Assembly (NCBI RefSeq): GCF_000737705.1
Contig: NZ_JPRH01000001.1
Location: 620,001 to 684,000, forward strand
Direction of reading: 5' to 3'
DNA from: Chryseobacterium soli
GTDB taxonomy: Bacteria; Bacteroidota; Bacteroidia; Flavobacteriales; Weeksellaceae
Length of the DNA stretch: 64,000 nucleotides
The notes beneath the pieces are model-generated. The model saw only the letters and a program-made list of their open reading frames with translations, had not been told where the DNA came from and searched no databases. Numbering within the stretch: position 1 is the first letter of the stretch; the number at the start of each line of letters is the position of its first letter. A program made the position numbers and the translations under genes. Of this stretch, positions 42,964 through 51,158 are shown piece after piece.

Positions 42964-43886
42964 AATAAATCTGCAATATATTTTTCTATCTGGTAGTTTC
43001 CGTAATAGCTAACCTGGTGAAATTGTCCTAAGGGATTTATCTCTAAAAAATAATAATCATCATCAGATTGTATTAAATCTATAGTGCCACACCTTAAATT
43101 CAATGTTTTTGCCATTTTGTGGATTTTTCTTTGTATCTCAATGGGAAGCTTACAGGAAAGATATTTTTTATCCCTGTCTTTTAAGTTTCTAATATCAATA
43201 TTATCTGAAAAATCAAATGTGGCAATTGCCCAAATCCGTTTTTCAAAGAAAAACACTCTTATTTCGTATGCCTTATTGATTTTATTCTGAATAAGTGAAG
43301 GGATAATGTTTTCTTTTTTTGACTGAAGCTGATTGAAATCTATTTCACGGGTGTAATTTAAGTACAACTCATTTTCAATAAAGATGGGCTTCATTTCGGA
43401 GACGGACTTGGTGATATAGTTCTGGGAACAATCAATCTTTGTAAGATCTTTTAATTGGGATACAATATAAGTTTCGGGTATTTTTAAGCCTAAAGATTTT
43501 GCTAAAAATAAAACTTCCAGTTTATTGACTTCTTTGGTGAAAAGGTTTCCAAATATATTCGCATCATTTATTTTTAGATAATAACAAATAAATTCTGTTA
43601 CTGATTTAATTTCTGAATTATAGAATTCAATAAGATTGCTATCAATTTCTTGGTTCGCTATGTTGTAATAGATTCCGCCATTTCTATAAAAGACTGATTT
43701 AAAATCATTCAGATTGTATTCAATATTATTGATGGAAATTTTATACATATTCTTACTGAAGTCAAAAAATACCTTAGTAATATGTTGATTTTCATTAAGT
43801 CTGACAAAACTTTTATTTTGATAGGATAACCATGTGCAGATCTCATCAGTCATAGTGTCGTTATCAACACTAATGAGGAGTATCAT
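42960..43886 (-). CDS. gwsG: Grasp-with-spasm system ATP-grasp peptide ligase
   Basis: 308 residues of the ATP-grasp ligase fold. The N-terminal Rossmann-like part begins 'MILLISVDNDTMTDEICTWLS'; ATP and Mg sites lie in the C-terminal half: 'NYITKSVSEMKPIF', 'PSLIQNKINKAYEIRVFFF', 'CGTIDLIQSDDDYYFLEINPLGQF'. The glutamate/asparagine pair of 'FLEINP' binds Mg-ATP. Such enzymes make side-chain ester or amide links in graspetides. It overlaps the upstream 347-aa gene by 17 nt and the downstream 54-aa gene by ATGA. Confidence 0.88.
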   Translation of the reverse strand: MILLISVDNDTMTDEICTWLSYQNKSFVRLNENQHITKVFFDFSKNMYKISINNIEYNLNDFKSVFYRNGGIYYNIANQEIDSNLIEFYNSEIKSVTEFICYYLKINDANIFGNLFTKEVNKLEVLFLAKSLGLKIPETYIVSQLKDLTKIDCSQNYITKSVSEMKPIFIENELYLNYTREIDFNQLQSKKENIIPSLIQNKINKAYEIRVFFFEKRIWAIATFDFSDNIDIRNLKDRDKKYLSCKLPIEIQRKIHKMAKTLNLRCGTIDLIQSDDDYYFLEINPLGQFHQVSYYGNYQIEKYIADLL

Positions 43887-44913
43887 CTAGCTTAATTAAG
43901 TTGACTTTATATCTTTCGATCTCATTTTCATCTACAAAATTCAAGCCTTCTGTCGTTCTGCTTAAAAAAATATAATCTTTATTTTTTAATAAGAATATGT
44001 TTTTATTTAATTCATCTTCTGAAGATGGGAGTCCAATTTTTTTTCTTTTTTCATTTACATAATCAACCATCTTTTTTATTTTATCCGTTCTTTTTTCAGG
44101 TGTAAAAAAACTTGAGATATAGCAGCAATCACTTTCTCCATTATTTTTTATAAATTGATAAATAGTAAAAAATGAATAATCTTTTGTACCATTATTTAAA
44201 TCCAATAAAAAGCCTGCGATATCGGGTCTAATTTTCCCATCGTTTAAAGCTTTTACTATTTCCTTAGAAAAGTTGACCCTTTGAGGACTATACCTATTCG
44301 TGGCTAGCTGATGCCAAATAATAAAATAAAAATCGTGAAAAAAAACTTTGCTCTTAGATTCTAAACCGATATTATATTCATTAGGAAATCCTTTTTTTTG
44401 TATAAGTTTAAGTAACTTCGTTGAAGTAATACTATCATTTTTAGTAAGTTCATTTTGGTATTTTGTGTAATTCCCTCCAGATAATTTTCTATAATACTGG
44501 TCAAGAATAAATAAAGAATCTAAACTTTTTTTATAGCTATAATCCAATTTATTTTTACATTTTATTTCACCATATTTCTTATTGTTTGGAAAGTTTTCTG
44601 ACTGAAAGTTATCTTTGAATTTATAGTCTAAGCATTTTAAAGAAGAATATTGTTGATATGCATTGTCCGAATCTTTTACTTTTAAAGAAACCACCATACT
44701 GTTATATAAATCTTTAGCGTGAGGTTTTTTAAATTTTTTAAATGCTTTTGCATATAAGGCATTAGCATCTAGTAATTTATTTTCTAGAATATCCTTTTCT
44801 GCATTATTAACAAATTCATAATAAGCAATAAGTTTTTCATTTTTTAATTCAATTGTTTGAGCATTGGAGTGGAAGCTAAAAATTAAAGCTAGGCCTATTA
44901 AAATTTGTTTCAT
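43870..44913 (-). CDS. Secreted protein of the grasp-with-spasm operon, unknown function
   Basis: 347 residues with a signal peptide 'MKQILIGLALIFSFHSNAQ'. The mature part starts with a helical, TPR-like segment ('YYEFVNNAEKDILENKLLDANALYAKAFKKF', written here only in part as pattern) and has a Cys pair in 'ESDCCYISSFF'. It lies between the precursor gene and gwsG and overlaps gwsG by 17 nt. A role as an envelope partner or processing factor of the peptide is inferred from position only. Confidence 0.7.
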   Translation of the reverse strand: MKQILIGLALIFSFHSNAQTIELKNEKLIAYYEFVNNAEKDILENKLLDANALYAKAFKKFKKPHAKDLYNSMVVSLKVKDSDNAYQQYSSLKCLDYKFKDNFQSENFPNNKKYGEIKCKNKLDYSYKKSLDSLFILDQYYRKLSGGNYTKYQNELTKNDSITSTKLLKLIQKKGFPNEYNIGLESKSKVFFHDFYFIIWHQLATNRYSPQRVNFSKEIVKALNDGKIRPDIAGFLLDLNNGTKDYSFFTIYQFIKNNGESDCCYISSFFTPEKRTDKIKKMVDYVNEKRKKIGLPSSEDELNKNIFLLKNKDYIFLSRTTEGLNFVDENEIERYKVNLIKLDDTPH

Positions 44914-44928
44914 ATGATAAAGTTTATA

Positions 44929-44956
44929 AAGAGAGAAATTGAAAAATTTCTCTCTT
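44929..44956 (-). promoter_or_regulatory. Intercistronic hairpin after the precursor gene
   Basis: Perfect 12-bp stem AAGAGAGAAATT (44929-44940) / AATTTCTCTCTT (44945-44956), loop GAAA, 8 nt beyond the precursor stop. There is no T-run on the minus side, so it may attenuate or protect the precursor mRNA rather than end transcription. Confidence 0.65.
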
Positions 44957-44963
44957 GTAAAAA

Positions 44964-45218
44964 TTAATTGTTTACAGGCTTATCTACTACTGTAACGCCA
45001 TTGTAACCCATTCCGCCATTGCCGAAATCAAGGTCACTAGTAAATGCGTGACATTCGTATCCTTTTGGGCCTAAGAATTCATATTCCCCACCTCCTGTAG
45101 TAACAGGATCAATAGCTAGGAAAGATTTTACAGGTGCACCCTGTCCTCCTAAAATAACATCTAACTTCTTATTTTGAAGCTGGAAATTTTCTAATTTTTC
45201 TAATGTTTTTGTTTTCAT
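44964..45218 (-). CDS. gwsA: Grasp-with-spasm precursor peptide
   Basis: 84 residues from ATG 45218 ('MKTKTLEKLENFQLQNKKLD'), the usual leader of natural-product precursors in this phylum, with a double-glycine site in 'DVILGGQGAPV' (~24-25). The core is rich in Gly and in Asp/Glu/Thr/Ser/Lys, the residue types that an ATP-grasp ligase links: 'AIDPVTTGGGEYEFLGPKGY' then one Cys in 'ECHAFTS', then 'DLDFGNGGMGYNGV'. It is first in the operon; the promoter is just upstream. The upstream in-frame start at 45260 is less likely. Confidence 0.88.
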   Translation of the reverse strand: MKTKTLEKLENFQLQNKKLDVILGGQGAPVKSFLAIDPVTTGGGEYEFLGPKGYECHAFTSDLDFGNGGMGYNGVTVVDKPVNN

Positions 45219-45249
45219 CAAATTGTATTTTAAAATGTTAATAAATTTT

Positions 45250-45290
45250 AAACAATTCACCGTGAATTGTTTTATTGTTTATCAAATATA
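45250..45290 (-). promoter_or_regulatory. Promoter and palindrome of the grasp-with-spasm operon
   Basis: -7 box TATATTTG on the minus strand (45290-45283). Directly downstream, AAACAATTCAC (45250-45260) and GTGAATTGTTT (45262-45272) form a perfect inverted repeat with a 1-nt centre, placed at the start of the mRNA. It may be an operator or a 5' hairpin. Confidence 0.6.
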
Positions 45291-45565
45291 AAACAAAAAA
45301 TTAAAATTGATTATTTTTCATTAATTTTTTATGCCTTTTGTTATTGATTGTATTTGTGTGTTTTTAATATTAATGCATAATATTGTTTACTCTTTTACAT
45401 AAAAATGAAAAATGGCAAAATCATCAACTGTTTTTTAGTCGGTTGCATTGAAATAATTAATATTTGAAAAGGTGATTATTTTAAAATAGTGAAGGTTTGA
45501 GCGGTATATAAATCTTAAGAAGAGAATCTATATTGTAAGAAAAAGCTAAATAGTAAACAAAAAAA

Positions 45566-45593
45566 AAGAGTTACAAAATATTTTGTAACTCTT
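45566..45593 (-). terminator. Terminator of tRNA-Asn at 45604
   Basis: Perfect 13-bp stem AAGAGTTACAAAA (45566-45578) / TTTTGTAACTCTT (45581-45593); on the minus strand a long T-run follows. Confidence 0.9.
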
Positions 45594-45603
45594 GAAGCTT
45601 TCG

Positions 45604-45677
45604 CTCCTCCTGCTGGGCTCGAACCAGCGACCCTCTGATTAACAGTCAGATGCTCTAACCAACTGAGCTAAGGAGGA
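45604..45677 (-). tRNA. tRNA-Asn (GTT)
   Basis: A 74-nt cloverleaf with acceptor TCCTCCT/AGGAGGA, anticodon loop CTGTTAA, T-arm GCTGG-TTCGAGC-CCAGC, discriminator G and no encoded CCA. Its 3' half matches the 42-nt fragment left at attL (29653-29694), so it represents the unaltered host sequence. Confidence 0.97.
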
Positions 45678-45699
45678 ATGTCCTTATTTTTAAGTGGTG

Positions 45700-45731
45700 C
45701 AAATATAGGACGAATATTTATACCAGACAAA
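45700..45731 (-). promoter_or_regulatory. Promoter of tRNA-Asn
   Basis: Minus strand TTTG (45731-45728), 20 nt, TATATTTG (45707-45700), then GCACCAC. Homologous to the promoter of the tRNA at 40749. Confidence 0.75.
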
Positions 45732-45756
45732 TTTTTTAGAAAAAAATCTTAAAATT

Positions 45757-47250
45757 TTATAGTTTTCCAGTGAATACTTTAAAGATATCACTTCCAAAGA
45801 TCAGCAGCATAAGGCCTAACAGGAAGATAACTCCAATCATCTGAGCGTTTTCCAGCACCTTTTGAGGAACCGGTTTTCCAACAATAATCTCATATAAAGT
45901 GAATAAAACATGACCTCCATCAAGTCCCGGAATAGGAATTAAGTTCAGAAATGCTAACCAAATAGAGAACATTGCGGTAAAACTCCAGAATGCCGGCCAG
46001 TTAATAGCTACATCTCCGTTGGCATTTCTATCTACAGGCATATTTTTTACGATGGCGATAGGGCCTCCTACACTTTTATAACCCTGTATTTTAGAGTTAA
46101 ACATGATTTTAAACTGCTTTACCTGCATGGTTAAAGCTTCAATCGTTCTTGTAAATCCTCTTGGAATAGCTTCTCCGAAAGAATATTTTTTATTGGTAAC
46201 AATAGATTGAGCGATACCTTTAGTGTCAATCTGTACCCCTAATTTTCCATTTTTATCAACAGGAACGGAAGGAAGTGCTACTATTCCAGCTCCTTTTCTT
46301 TCAACATCTACCGCTACCGTTTTTCCTTTGTTTTGGTTTAAAACAGGGCTTAGTTCATCAAAGTAAACTACTTTTTGTCCGTTAATGCTTACAATTTTGT
46401 CGCCGGAAGCTAATCCGGAAGTTTTAGCACTTGGAGTCGCTAAAGAATCGATAACCATAGGAACTCTCGGGCTAATGTATAATTTAGCTTCTTTTTGTTT
46501 AAGAACATCTGCTACCCCGTCAGAATTGATTGGGAAGGTAACTTCTTTACCGTTTCTTAATACGGTTACATGATCGCCTAAAAGAATGTTTATTGATGCA
46601 TTTTCAAGTCTTTCTGTCGGTTTTCCATCAATGCTGATCAGATGATCTCCATTTTGGAAACCCATTTTCTTTCCTGCTTCAGTAACTTCTACACCGTTTT
46701 CGAATTTTTTAATGTCTGTATACGTTTCTCCATTGAAGAAAGAAAGGCTGCTGTAGATCAGCCAGGCTAAGAAAAAGTTTACGGTAACCCCTCCAAGCAT
46801 AATGATTAATCGCTGCCACGCTGGTTTTGATCTGAATTCCCAAGGCTGTGCAGGTTGTTTAAGCTGTTCAGTGTCCATGCTTTCATCCACCATTCCGGCA
46901 ATTTTCACATAACCACCGAACGGAAGCCATCCGATACCGTATTTAGTTTGTTCCGGATGTTTTCTCCAGTCACTGTCCGGTAATTTTGATATGTCGATAG
47001 CAACCTCTTGTTTTTTTCCGTTGACTTCGATAACTTCAGTATCCGGAAGGTTTTGAGACAAAAATTTGTACTTCCATTTACCGTTGATTTTTTTCATCGA
47101 AAAGATGGAGAAATACGGATCGAAGAACAGGAAGAATTTTTCGGCTCTGGTTTTAAACCATATGGCGGGTAAAAAGTGTCCAAGCTCATGAAGAATAACG
47201 AGTATCGAAATACTTAATATGAACTGGAAAATCTTGATTGCTAATTCCAT
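45757..47250 (-). CDS. rseP: RIP metalloprotease RseP (site-2 protease)
   Basis: 497 residues. Zinc motif HELGH (21-25) in the first membrane helix and the second site 'IPIPGLDGGHVLFTLYE' near the C-terminus give the S2P active centre. Two PDZ regions lie between ('GKKMGFQNGDHLISIDGKP', 'SGLASGDKIVSINGQKV'), as in RseP. 'FGGYVKIAGMVDE' is the conserved GFG/GGYVK-type loop. It cleaves anti-sigma factors or signal-peptide remnants in the membrane. Monocistronic here, between the tRNA and a beta-barrel gene. Confidence 0.96.
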   Translation of the reverse strand: MELAIKIFQFILSISILVILHELGHFLPAIWFKTRAEKFFLFFDPYFSIFSMKKINGKWKYKFLSQNLPDTEVIEVNGKKQEVAIDISKLPDSDWRKHPEQTKYGIGWLPFGGYVKIAGMVDESMDTEQLKQPAQPWEFRSKPAWQRLIIMLGGVTVNFFLAWLIYSSLSFFNGETYTDIKKFENGVEVTEAGKKMGFQNGDHLISIDGKPTERLENASINILLGDHVTVLRNGKEVTFPINSDGVADVLKQKEAKLYISPRVPMVIDSLATPSAKTSGLASGDKIVSINGQKVVYFDELSPVLNQNKGKTVAVDVERKGAGIVALPSVPVDKNGKLGVQIDTKGIAQSIVTNKKYSFGEAIPRGFTRTIEALTMQVKQFKIMFNSKIQGYKSVGGPIAIVKNMPVDRNANGDVAINWPAFWSFTAMFSIWLAFLNLIPIPGLDGGHVLFTLYEIIVGKPVPQKVLENAQMIGVIFLLGLMLLIFGSDIFKVFTGKL

Positions 47251-47355
47251 TAATATATTTTAGGTTTTAATTTGCAAAGGTAACAATTATCAAAACTATG
47301 CCAAACAAAAAAGCCCCTCGAAATGAGAAGCTTTGTCATATATTAGGCTGTTTTT

Positions 47356-47796
47356 CTATAAATTGAATGAAACTCCGATACTGCCATTGTTTCCTACTTC
47401 TGCAAAAACACCCACTTTCTCTGTGAAGAAGTAACGTGCTCCAATATGAGCACCGATTCCGAAATCCCTTCCGAGAACACCAAGATCAACCCCAGGGTAG
47501 ATGTCCCACTTTTCAGGAAGGTCCAAAGCTTCCTTCAGGTGAAAATTAAGTCTTCCAAAAACGAAAACCCGGTTGTCTTTGTCATTGTTTTTATATCCGC
47601 TGAAATAAGCGTTCACCCCTGCACCGACTGATAACAGCTTGTTTAAGCCATAATCATAGGTTCCGGTAACTCCCGTTCCGTATCCCCATGCATTAAGTCC
47701 CAGCTGGACCTTTTGATCTCCTTTTCCTGTCCAGGCTTGGGCATTTGCAGTGGCTCCCCAAAAAATAACCATTAACATAAAAACCAATTTCTTCAT
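47356..47796 (-). CDS. Small outer-membrane beta-barrel protein (DUF6646-like)
   Basis: 146 residues with a signal peptide 'MKKLVFMLMVIFWGATANAQ'. The remainder alternates strands ('KVQLGLNAWGYGTGVTGTYDYGLNKLLSVGAGV' style) and ends with 'VGFNNGSIGVSFNL'-like terminal hydrophobics ('GSIGVSFNL'), giving an 8-strand barrel. The DUF6646 label is from memory of Chryseobacterium annotation. Function unknown. It is next to rseP on the same strand. Confidence 0.75.
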   Translation of the reverse strand: MKKLVFMLMVIFWGATANAQAWTGKGDQKVQLGLNAWGYGTGVTGTYDYGLNKLLSVGAGVNAYFSGYKNNDKDNRVFVFGRLNFHLKEALDLPEKWDIYPGVDLGVLGRDFGIGAHIGARYFFTEKVGVFAEVGNNGSIGVSFNL

Positions 47797-47900
47797 AAAT
47801 TTTAAATTTTTGATGGTACATCATAAAAATTATCACCATCAAAAATGAAACCGAAATCAATTAAAAACTGTAATTTTATAGAAGTTATTGAACAAGATTT

Positions 47901-48653
47901 ATGAAGATTACAGGTTTAAATTTAGATATCATCTGGAAAAATAAAAAAGGAAACTTTCAGTTAATTGAAGAGCAGCTTGCTCATGAAGAAGCAGATGTTT
48001 TCCTCCTGCCGGAAATGTTCTCCACAGGATTTTGCATGGATGCTTCTGAAGTTTCAGACAGAAATGAAGAGTCTTTAGAATTTTTAAAAAAAATCTCAAA
48101 AGAGAAAAATGCAGCATTTTGCGGAAGTGCTCCGATAGAACATGACGGAAAGTATTACAACAGAATGTTTTTTGTTCAGCCGGATTCCACTGTTTCTTTC
48201 TATGATAAACGGCATTTGTTTTCATTTTCAGGGGAAGACAAAGTCTATACTCCCGGCCGTGACAGGGTGATTATAAATTATAAAGGAATTCGTATTTTAC
48301 TGCAGGTATGCTACGATCTTCGGTTCCCCGTTTTTGCAAGAAATAATGATGACTATGATGCGATATTGTATGTTGCGAATTGGCCGGAAAAGAGAGTAGG
48401 AGCGTGGGAGCATCTTTTAAAAGCCAGAGCGATTGAAAATCTGTCTTATGTTTTTGGGCTTAACAGAATTGGAATGGATGGCAATAACCTGTTGTATCAG
48501 GAAAGTTCACATTGCTTTTTTGCTGACGGAACAGAGATTGCAACGAAAAACGGGAATATCGTTTCAGCAGTATTGGATATGGATGAACTAAAGGATTTCA
48601 GAAATCATTTTCAATTTTTGAATGACCGCGATCAGTTTTCTATTCAGTATTAA
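47901..48653 (+). CDS. Nitrilase-superfamily amidohydrolase (omega-amidase-like)
   Basis: 250 residues with the Glu-Lys-Cys triad: E38 in 'FLLPEMFSTGF', Lys ~103 in 'FYDKRHLFSF', Cys ~137 in 'LLQVCYDLRFPVF'. The context fits the YafV/Nit2 omega-amidase group, which hydrolyses 2-oxoglutaramate and 2-oxosuccinamate. A second Glu in 'GAWEHLLKARAIENLSYV' is also conserved. Single gene, divergent from the small barrel gene. Confidence 0.88.
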   Translation: MKITGLNLDIIWKNKKGNFQLIEEQLAHEEADVFLLPEMFSTGFCMDASEVSDRNEESLEFLKKISKEKNAAFCGSAPIEHDGKYYNRMFFVQPDSTVSFYDKRHLFSFSGEDKVYTPGRDRVIINYKGIRILLQVCYDLRFPVFARNNDDYDAILYVANWPEKRVGAWEHLLKARAIENLSYVFGLNRIGMDGNNLLYQESSHCFFADGTEIATKNGNIVSAVLDMDELKDFRNHFQFLNDRDQFSIQY

Positions 48654-48744
48654 TCTGTTTGAAATCATTTAACACTTCCGCAGACTTCACTCTAAAATGA
48701 ATATCTGCGGAATATAAATAAAAAAACTGTGAGGATATCACAGT

Positions 48745-49044
48745 TTATTGGTATTGTTTTAAAAGTTGTGTTAATGTATTCACATCATGGACTCCGCTTT
48801 CCTTCCAAAGAAGTTCTCCGTTTTTGAAGACAGCTAACGTAGGAACGCCTCGTACTCCATATTCTGCAGCAATGACGGGATACTGATCCACGTCTATTTT
48901 TATGATTCTTGCTCCTTCGCCTACATTTTCTTTTACCGTGTTCAATACAGAAGACTGTACTTTACAGGGCTGGCACCAGGTTGCAAAAAAGTCGATTAAG
49001 ACAGGCCTTTCTGAATTAATGACCTCTTGAAATTTTTGTGACAT
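48745..49044 (-). CDS. Thioredoxin
   Basis: 99 residues with the active site WCQPCK (C24, C27) in 'VLIDFFATWCQPCKVQSSVL' and the cis-Pro loop 'YGVRGVPTLAVFKNGE'. No signal peptide, so cytosolic. The active-site dipeptide is QP rather than GP. It is third in the 50.9-48.7 kb run after the MBL/rhodanese fusion and rhodanese genes, which suggests it reduces persulfides there. Confidence 0.92.
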   Translation of the reverse strand: MSQKFQEVINSERPVLIDFFATWCQPCKVQSSVLNTVKENVGEGARIIKIDVDQYPVIAAEYGVRGVPTLAVFKNGELLWKESGVHDVNTLTQLLKQYQ

Positions 49045-49092
49045 ATGTTTTGGTATTTAGTTTTAAAAAGTAAGCCTTAATTTAAAGTTGTA

Positions 49093-49467
49093 TTATTGAG
49101 CCTTCGGCTTCTCATCCTGAATTGCTTTCACATTTTTCCAGGTGGTTCCATCATAAGCCTCTATACCATTTTTCTTTAAAATTTCCATGGCCTGGTCGGC
49201 CTGAATTCCTTTATTGCAAAATACCACTACTTTTTTGCCTTTAAGAGCTTCCATATTATTTTGAAGGTCTGCTAAAGGAATATTAACTGCATTTTTTGCG
49301 GTTCCTTCCGAATACTGTTCGGGAATTCTTACATCTACTAAAGTGACATCAGAACTGTTCACCACTTCATGGATATTGGCTTTTGGGTATTCTGCAGTTG
49401 CGGTTTTGCAAGAACTTATGATAAATGCTGAAACTAAAAGGAATCCAAAAATTATACTTTTCATCAT
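49093..49467 (-). CDS. Rhodanese-like lipoprotein
   Basis: 124 residues from ATG 49467 (ATG 49464 is equally possible). Lipobox 'LLVSAFIISSCKTATAE' (Cys ~19) predicts a lipid anchor. Single rhodanese domain with active Cys in 'VVFCNKGIQADQAMEIL' and substrate-site 'LVDVRIPEQYSEGTAKNAVNIPLADL'. It transfers sulfane sulfur at the envelope. Its start lies 5 nt after the stop of the MBL-rhodanese gene, and the thioredoxin follows. Confidence 0.88.
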   Translation of the reverse strand: MMKSIIFGFLLVSAFIISSCKTATAEYPKANIHEVVNSSDVTLVDVRIPEQYSEGTAKNAVNIPLADLQNNMEALKGKKVVVFCNKGIQADQAMEILKKNGIEAYDGTTWKNVKAIQDEKPKAQ

Positions 49468-49471
49468 TATG

Positions 49472-50881
49472 TTACAGTGTTTTGGATTGGCAGACAAAAT
49501 CTGAGATTGGAAACTTTTCAGTTTTTTTGATTCCGTTGTATCCGCCTTCTATTTCAGTAAAGTTTCTGATTCCATGTGAGTTAAGGATGCTTGCAGCAAT
49601 CATGCTTCTGTATCCGCCGGCACAGTGAAGAAAGAAATGTTCAGAATCATCAATAGACTGTACCCATTCACTGATCGTGTCTAGAGGCTTATTGTAGGCA
49701 TTATCAATATGTTCCGCAGAGTACTCACCCAGTTTTCTTACATCAATAACTTTAGAGTTTTCATTAAACTGCTCTGAAAATTCAGCAGGTGAAATTCTTT
49801 TCACTTCATCGATTTCCTTATCGGTATTTTTCCATGCATCAAAACCTCCTTTCAGATATCCTAACACATTATCGAAGCCAACTCTGCTTAGTCTTGTAAT
49901 CACTTCTTCTTCCGTTCCCTCGTCGGAAACCAGCAATAATGGATGCTTTACATCTACGATTAAAGTACCTACCCAAGGGGCAAAATCACCTTTCAGTCCT
50001 ATATTGATCGAGTTGGGGATAAATCCTTTTTGGAAATCAGCAGGTCCTCTCGTATCTAAGATCAATGCTCCCGTTTCTTCTGCAAAACTTTCAAAATCAT
50101 CCACAGAAACCGGATTTAATCCTTTGTCCATTACGCTGTCAAGACTTTCGTATCCCCCTTTGTTTAAGGCTACATTCATTCCGAAATATTTCGGAGGAGC
50201 GGTTAATCCATCTAACACTTCTCTGATGAAGGACTCTTTATCCGGCTGATTTAATGCGTAATTGGTTCTTTTTTGATTTCCCAGAATGTCAACTGTTTCC
50301 TTCTGCATATTTTTACCGCACGCAGAACCCGCTCCATGAGCTGGGTAAACAGTAATACTGTCATCCAGAGGCATGATTTTGCTGTGAAGACTTTCATATA
50401 AAATTCCTGCCAGGTCTTCCTGGGTAAGGTTGGTTGCTTTCTGGGCAAGATCGGGTCTTCCTACATCTCCTAAAAACAGGGTGTCTCCTGTAAATATTGC
50501 TGTTTCAACACCATTTTCATTAATTAAAAGATAAGTGGTGCTTTCCATGGTGTGGCCGGGAGTATGCAACACCTTTATTTTTACTTTTCCGATTTCAAAA
50601 ATCTGATTATCTTCTGCAATAATTGCTTCAAAATCAGGATTTGCAGTGGGTCCGTAAACAATCGGAGCTCCGGTTTTTTTGCTTAAATCCAGATGTCCTG
50701 AAACAAAATCTGCATGGAAATGAGTCTCAAAAATATATTTTAAAGTTACATTACCTTTTTCCAGGCGATCCAAGTAAGGTTTAACTTCTCTTAATGGATC
50801 TATAATTACAGCTTCATTTTCTGATACTATATAATATGCCCCTTGTGCCAGGCAGCCTGTATATATTTGTTCAACTTTCAT
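49472..50881 (-). CDS. Persulfide dioxygenase-rhodanese fusion (CstB-like)
   Basis: 469 residues. N-terminal metallo-beta-lactamase fold with iron site 'THFHADFVSGH' (53-63), 'HTPGHTMESTTYLL' and 'FTGDTLFLGDVGRPDLA'. Two rhodanese domains follow: the first (~255-350) lacks a catalytic Cys ('LLLVSDEGTEEE' in its place), the second has 'FFLHCAGGYRSMIAAS' (Cys ~419). This MBL / pseudo-rhodanese / rhodanese order matches CstB of sulfide-detoxifying operons: it oxidises persulfide and forms thiosulfate. It heads the operon with the rhodanese lipoprotein and thioredoxin. The C-terminal 'FVCQSKTL' carries an extra Cys. Confidence 0.9.
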   Translation of the reverse strand: MKVEQIYTGCLAQGAYYIVSENEAVIIDPLREVKPYLDRLEKGNVTLKYIFETHFHADFVSGHLDLSKKTGAPIVYGPTANPDFEAIIAEDNQIFEIGKVKIKVLHTPGHTMESTTYLLINENGVETAIFTGDTLFLGDVGRPDLAQKATNLTQEDLAGILYESLHSKIMPLDDSITVYPAHGAGSACGKNMQKETVDILGNQKRTNYALNQPDKESFIREVLDGLTAPPKYFGMNVALNKGGYESLDSVMDKGLNPVSVDDFESFAEETGALILDTRGPADFQKGFIPNSINIGLKGDFAPWVGTLIVDVKHPLLLVSDEGTEEEVITRLSRVGFDNVLGYLKGGFDAWKNTDKEIDEVKRISPAEFSEQFNENSKVIDVRKLGEYSAEHIDNAYNKPLDTISEWVQSIDDSEHFFLHCAGGYRSMIAASILNSHGIRNFTEIEGGYNGIKKTEKFPISDFVCQSKTL

Positions 50882-51158
50882 TTTATTCTTTTAACAATTT
50901 TGTTGTTATTATTTAGTCTACAAAAATCGTATTTTATTTTTTAAAACACGATAAAATAAAAAATCGATATCAATAGAATAAATCTATAAGGTTTTATTTA
51001 TTCTAATTTATATAATATCTTTTAGGGTATTGCATTTCCTATACCAAATTAAGCAAATAAATAGACATTTAAAACTGAACTTAATCATGAATATTTTTTA
51101 GATGGCTGAATATTTTATAAAAAATTTTATATTTATCAGTTAAAATAAAAAATTTCAG

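Larger units (their letters stand above)
45219..45603. other. 385-bp non-coding region upstream of the grasp-with-spasm operon
   Basis: AT-rich, no gene. It carries the operon promoter (-7 TATATTTG, minus strand), a palindrome at 45250-45272, and the terminator of the second tRNA-Asn (45566-45593). Confidence 0.8.

Noticed and set aside
40749-45677. The two tRNA-Asn genes as att sites of one mobile RiPP island
   Set aside because: Both tRNAs are full length with homologous promoters, which indicates tandem duplication, and no integrase lies between them.
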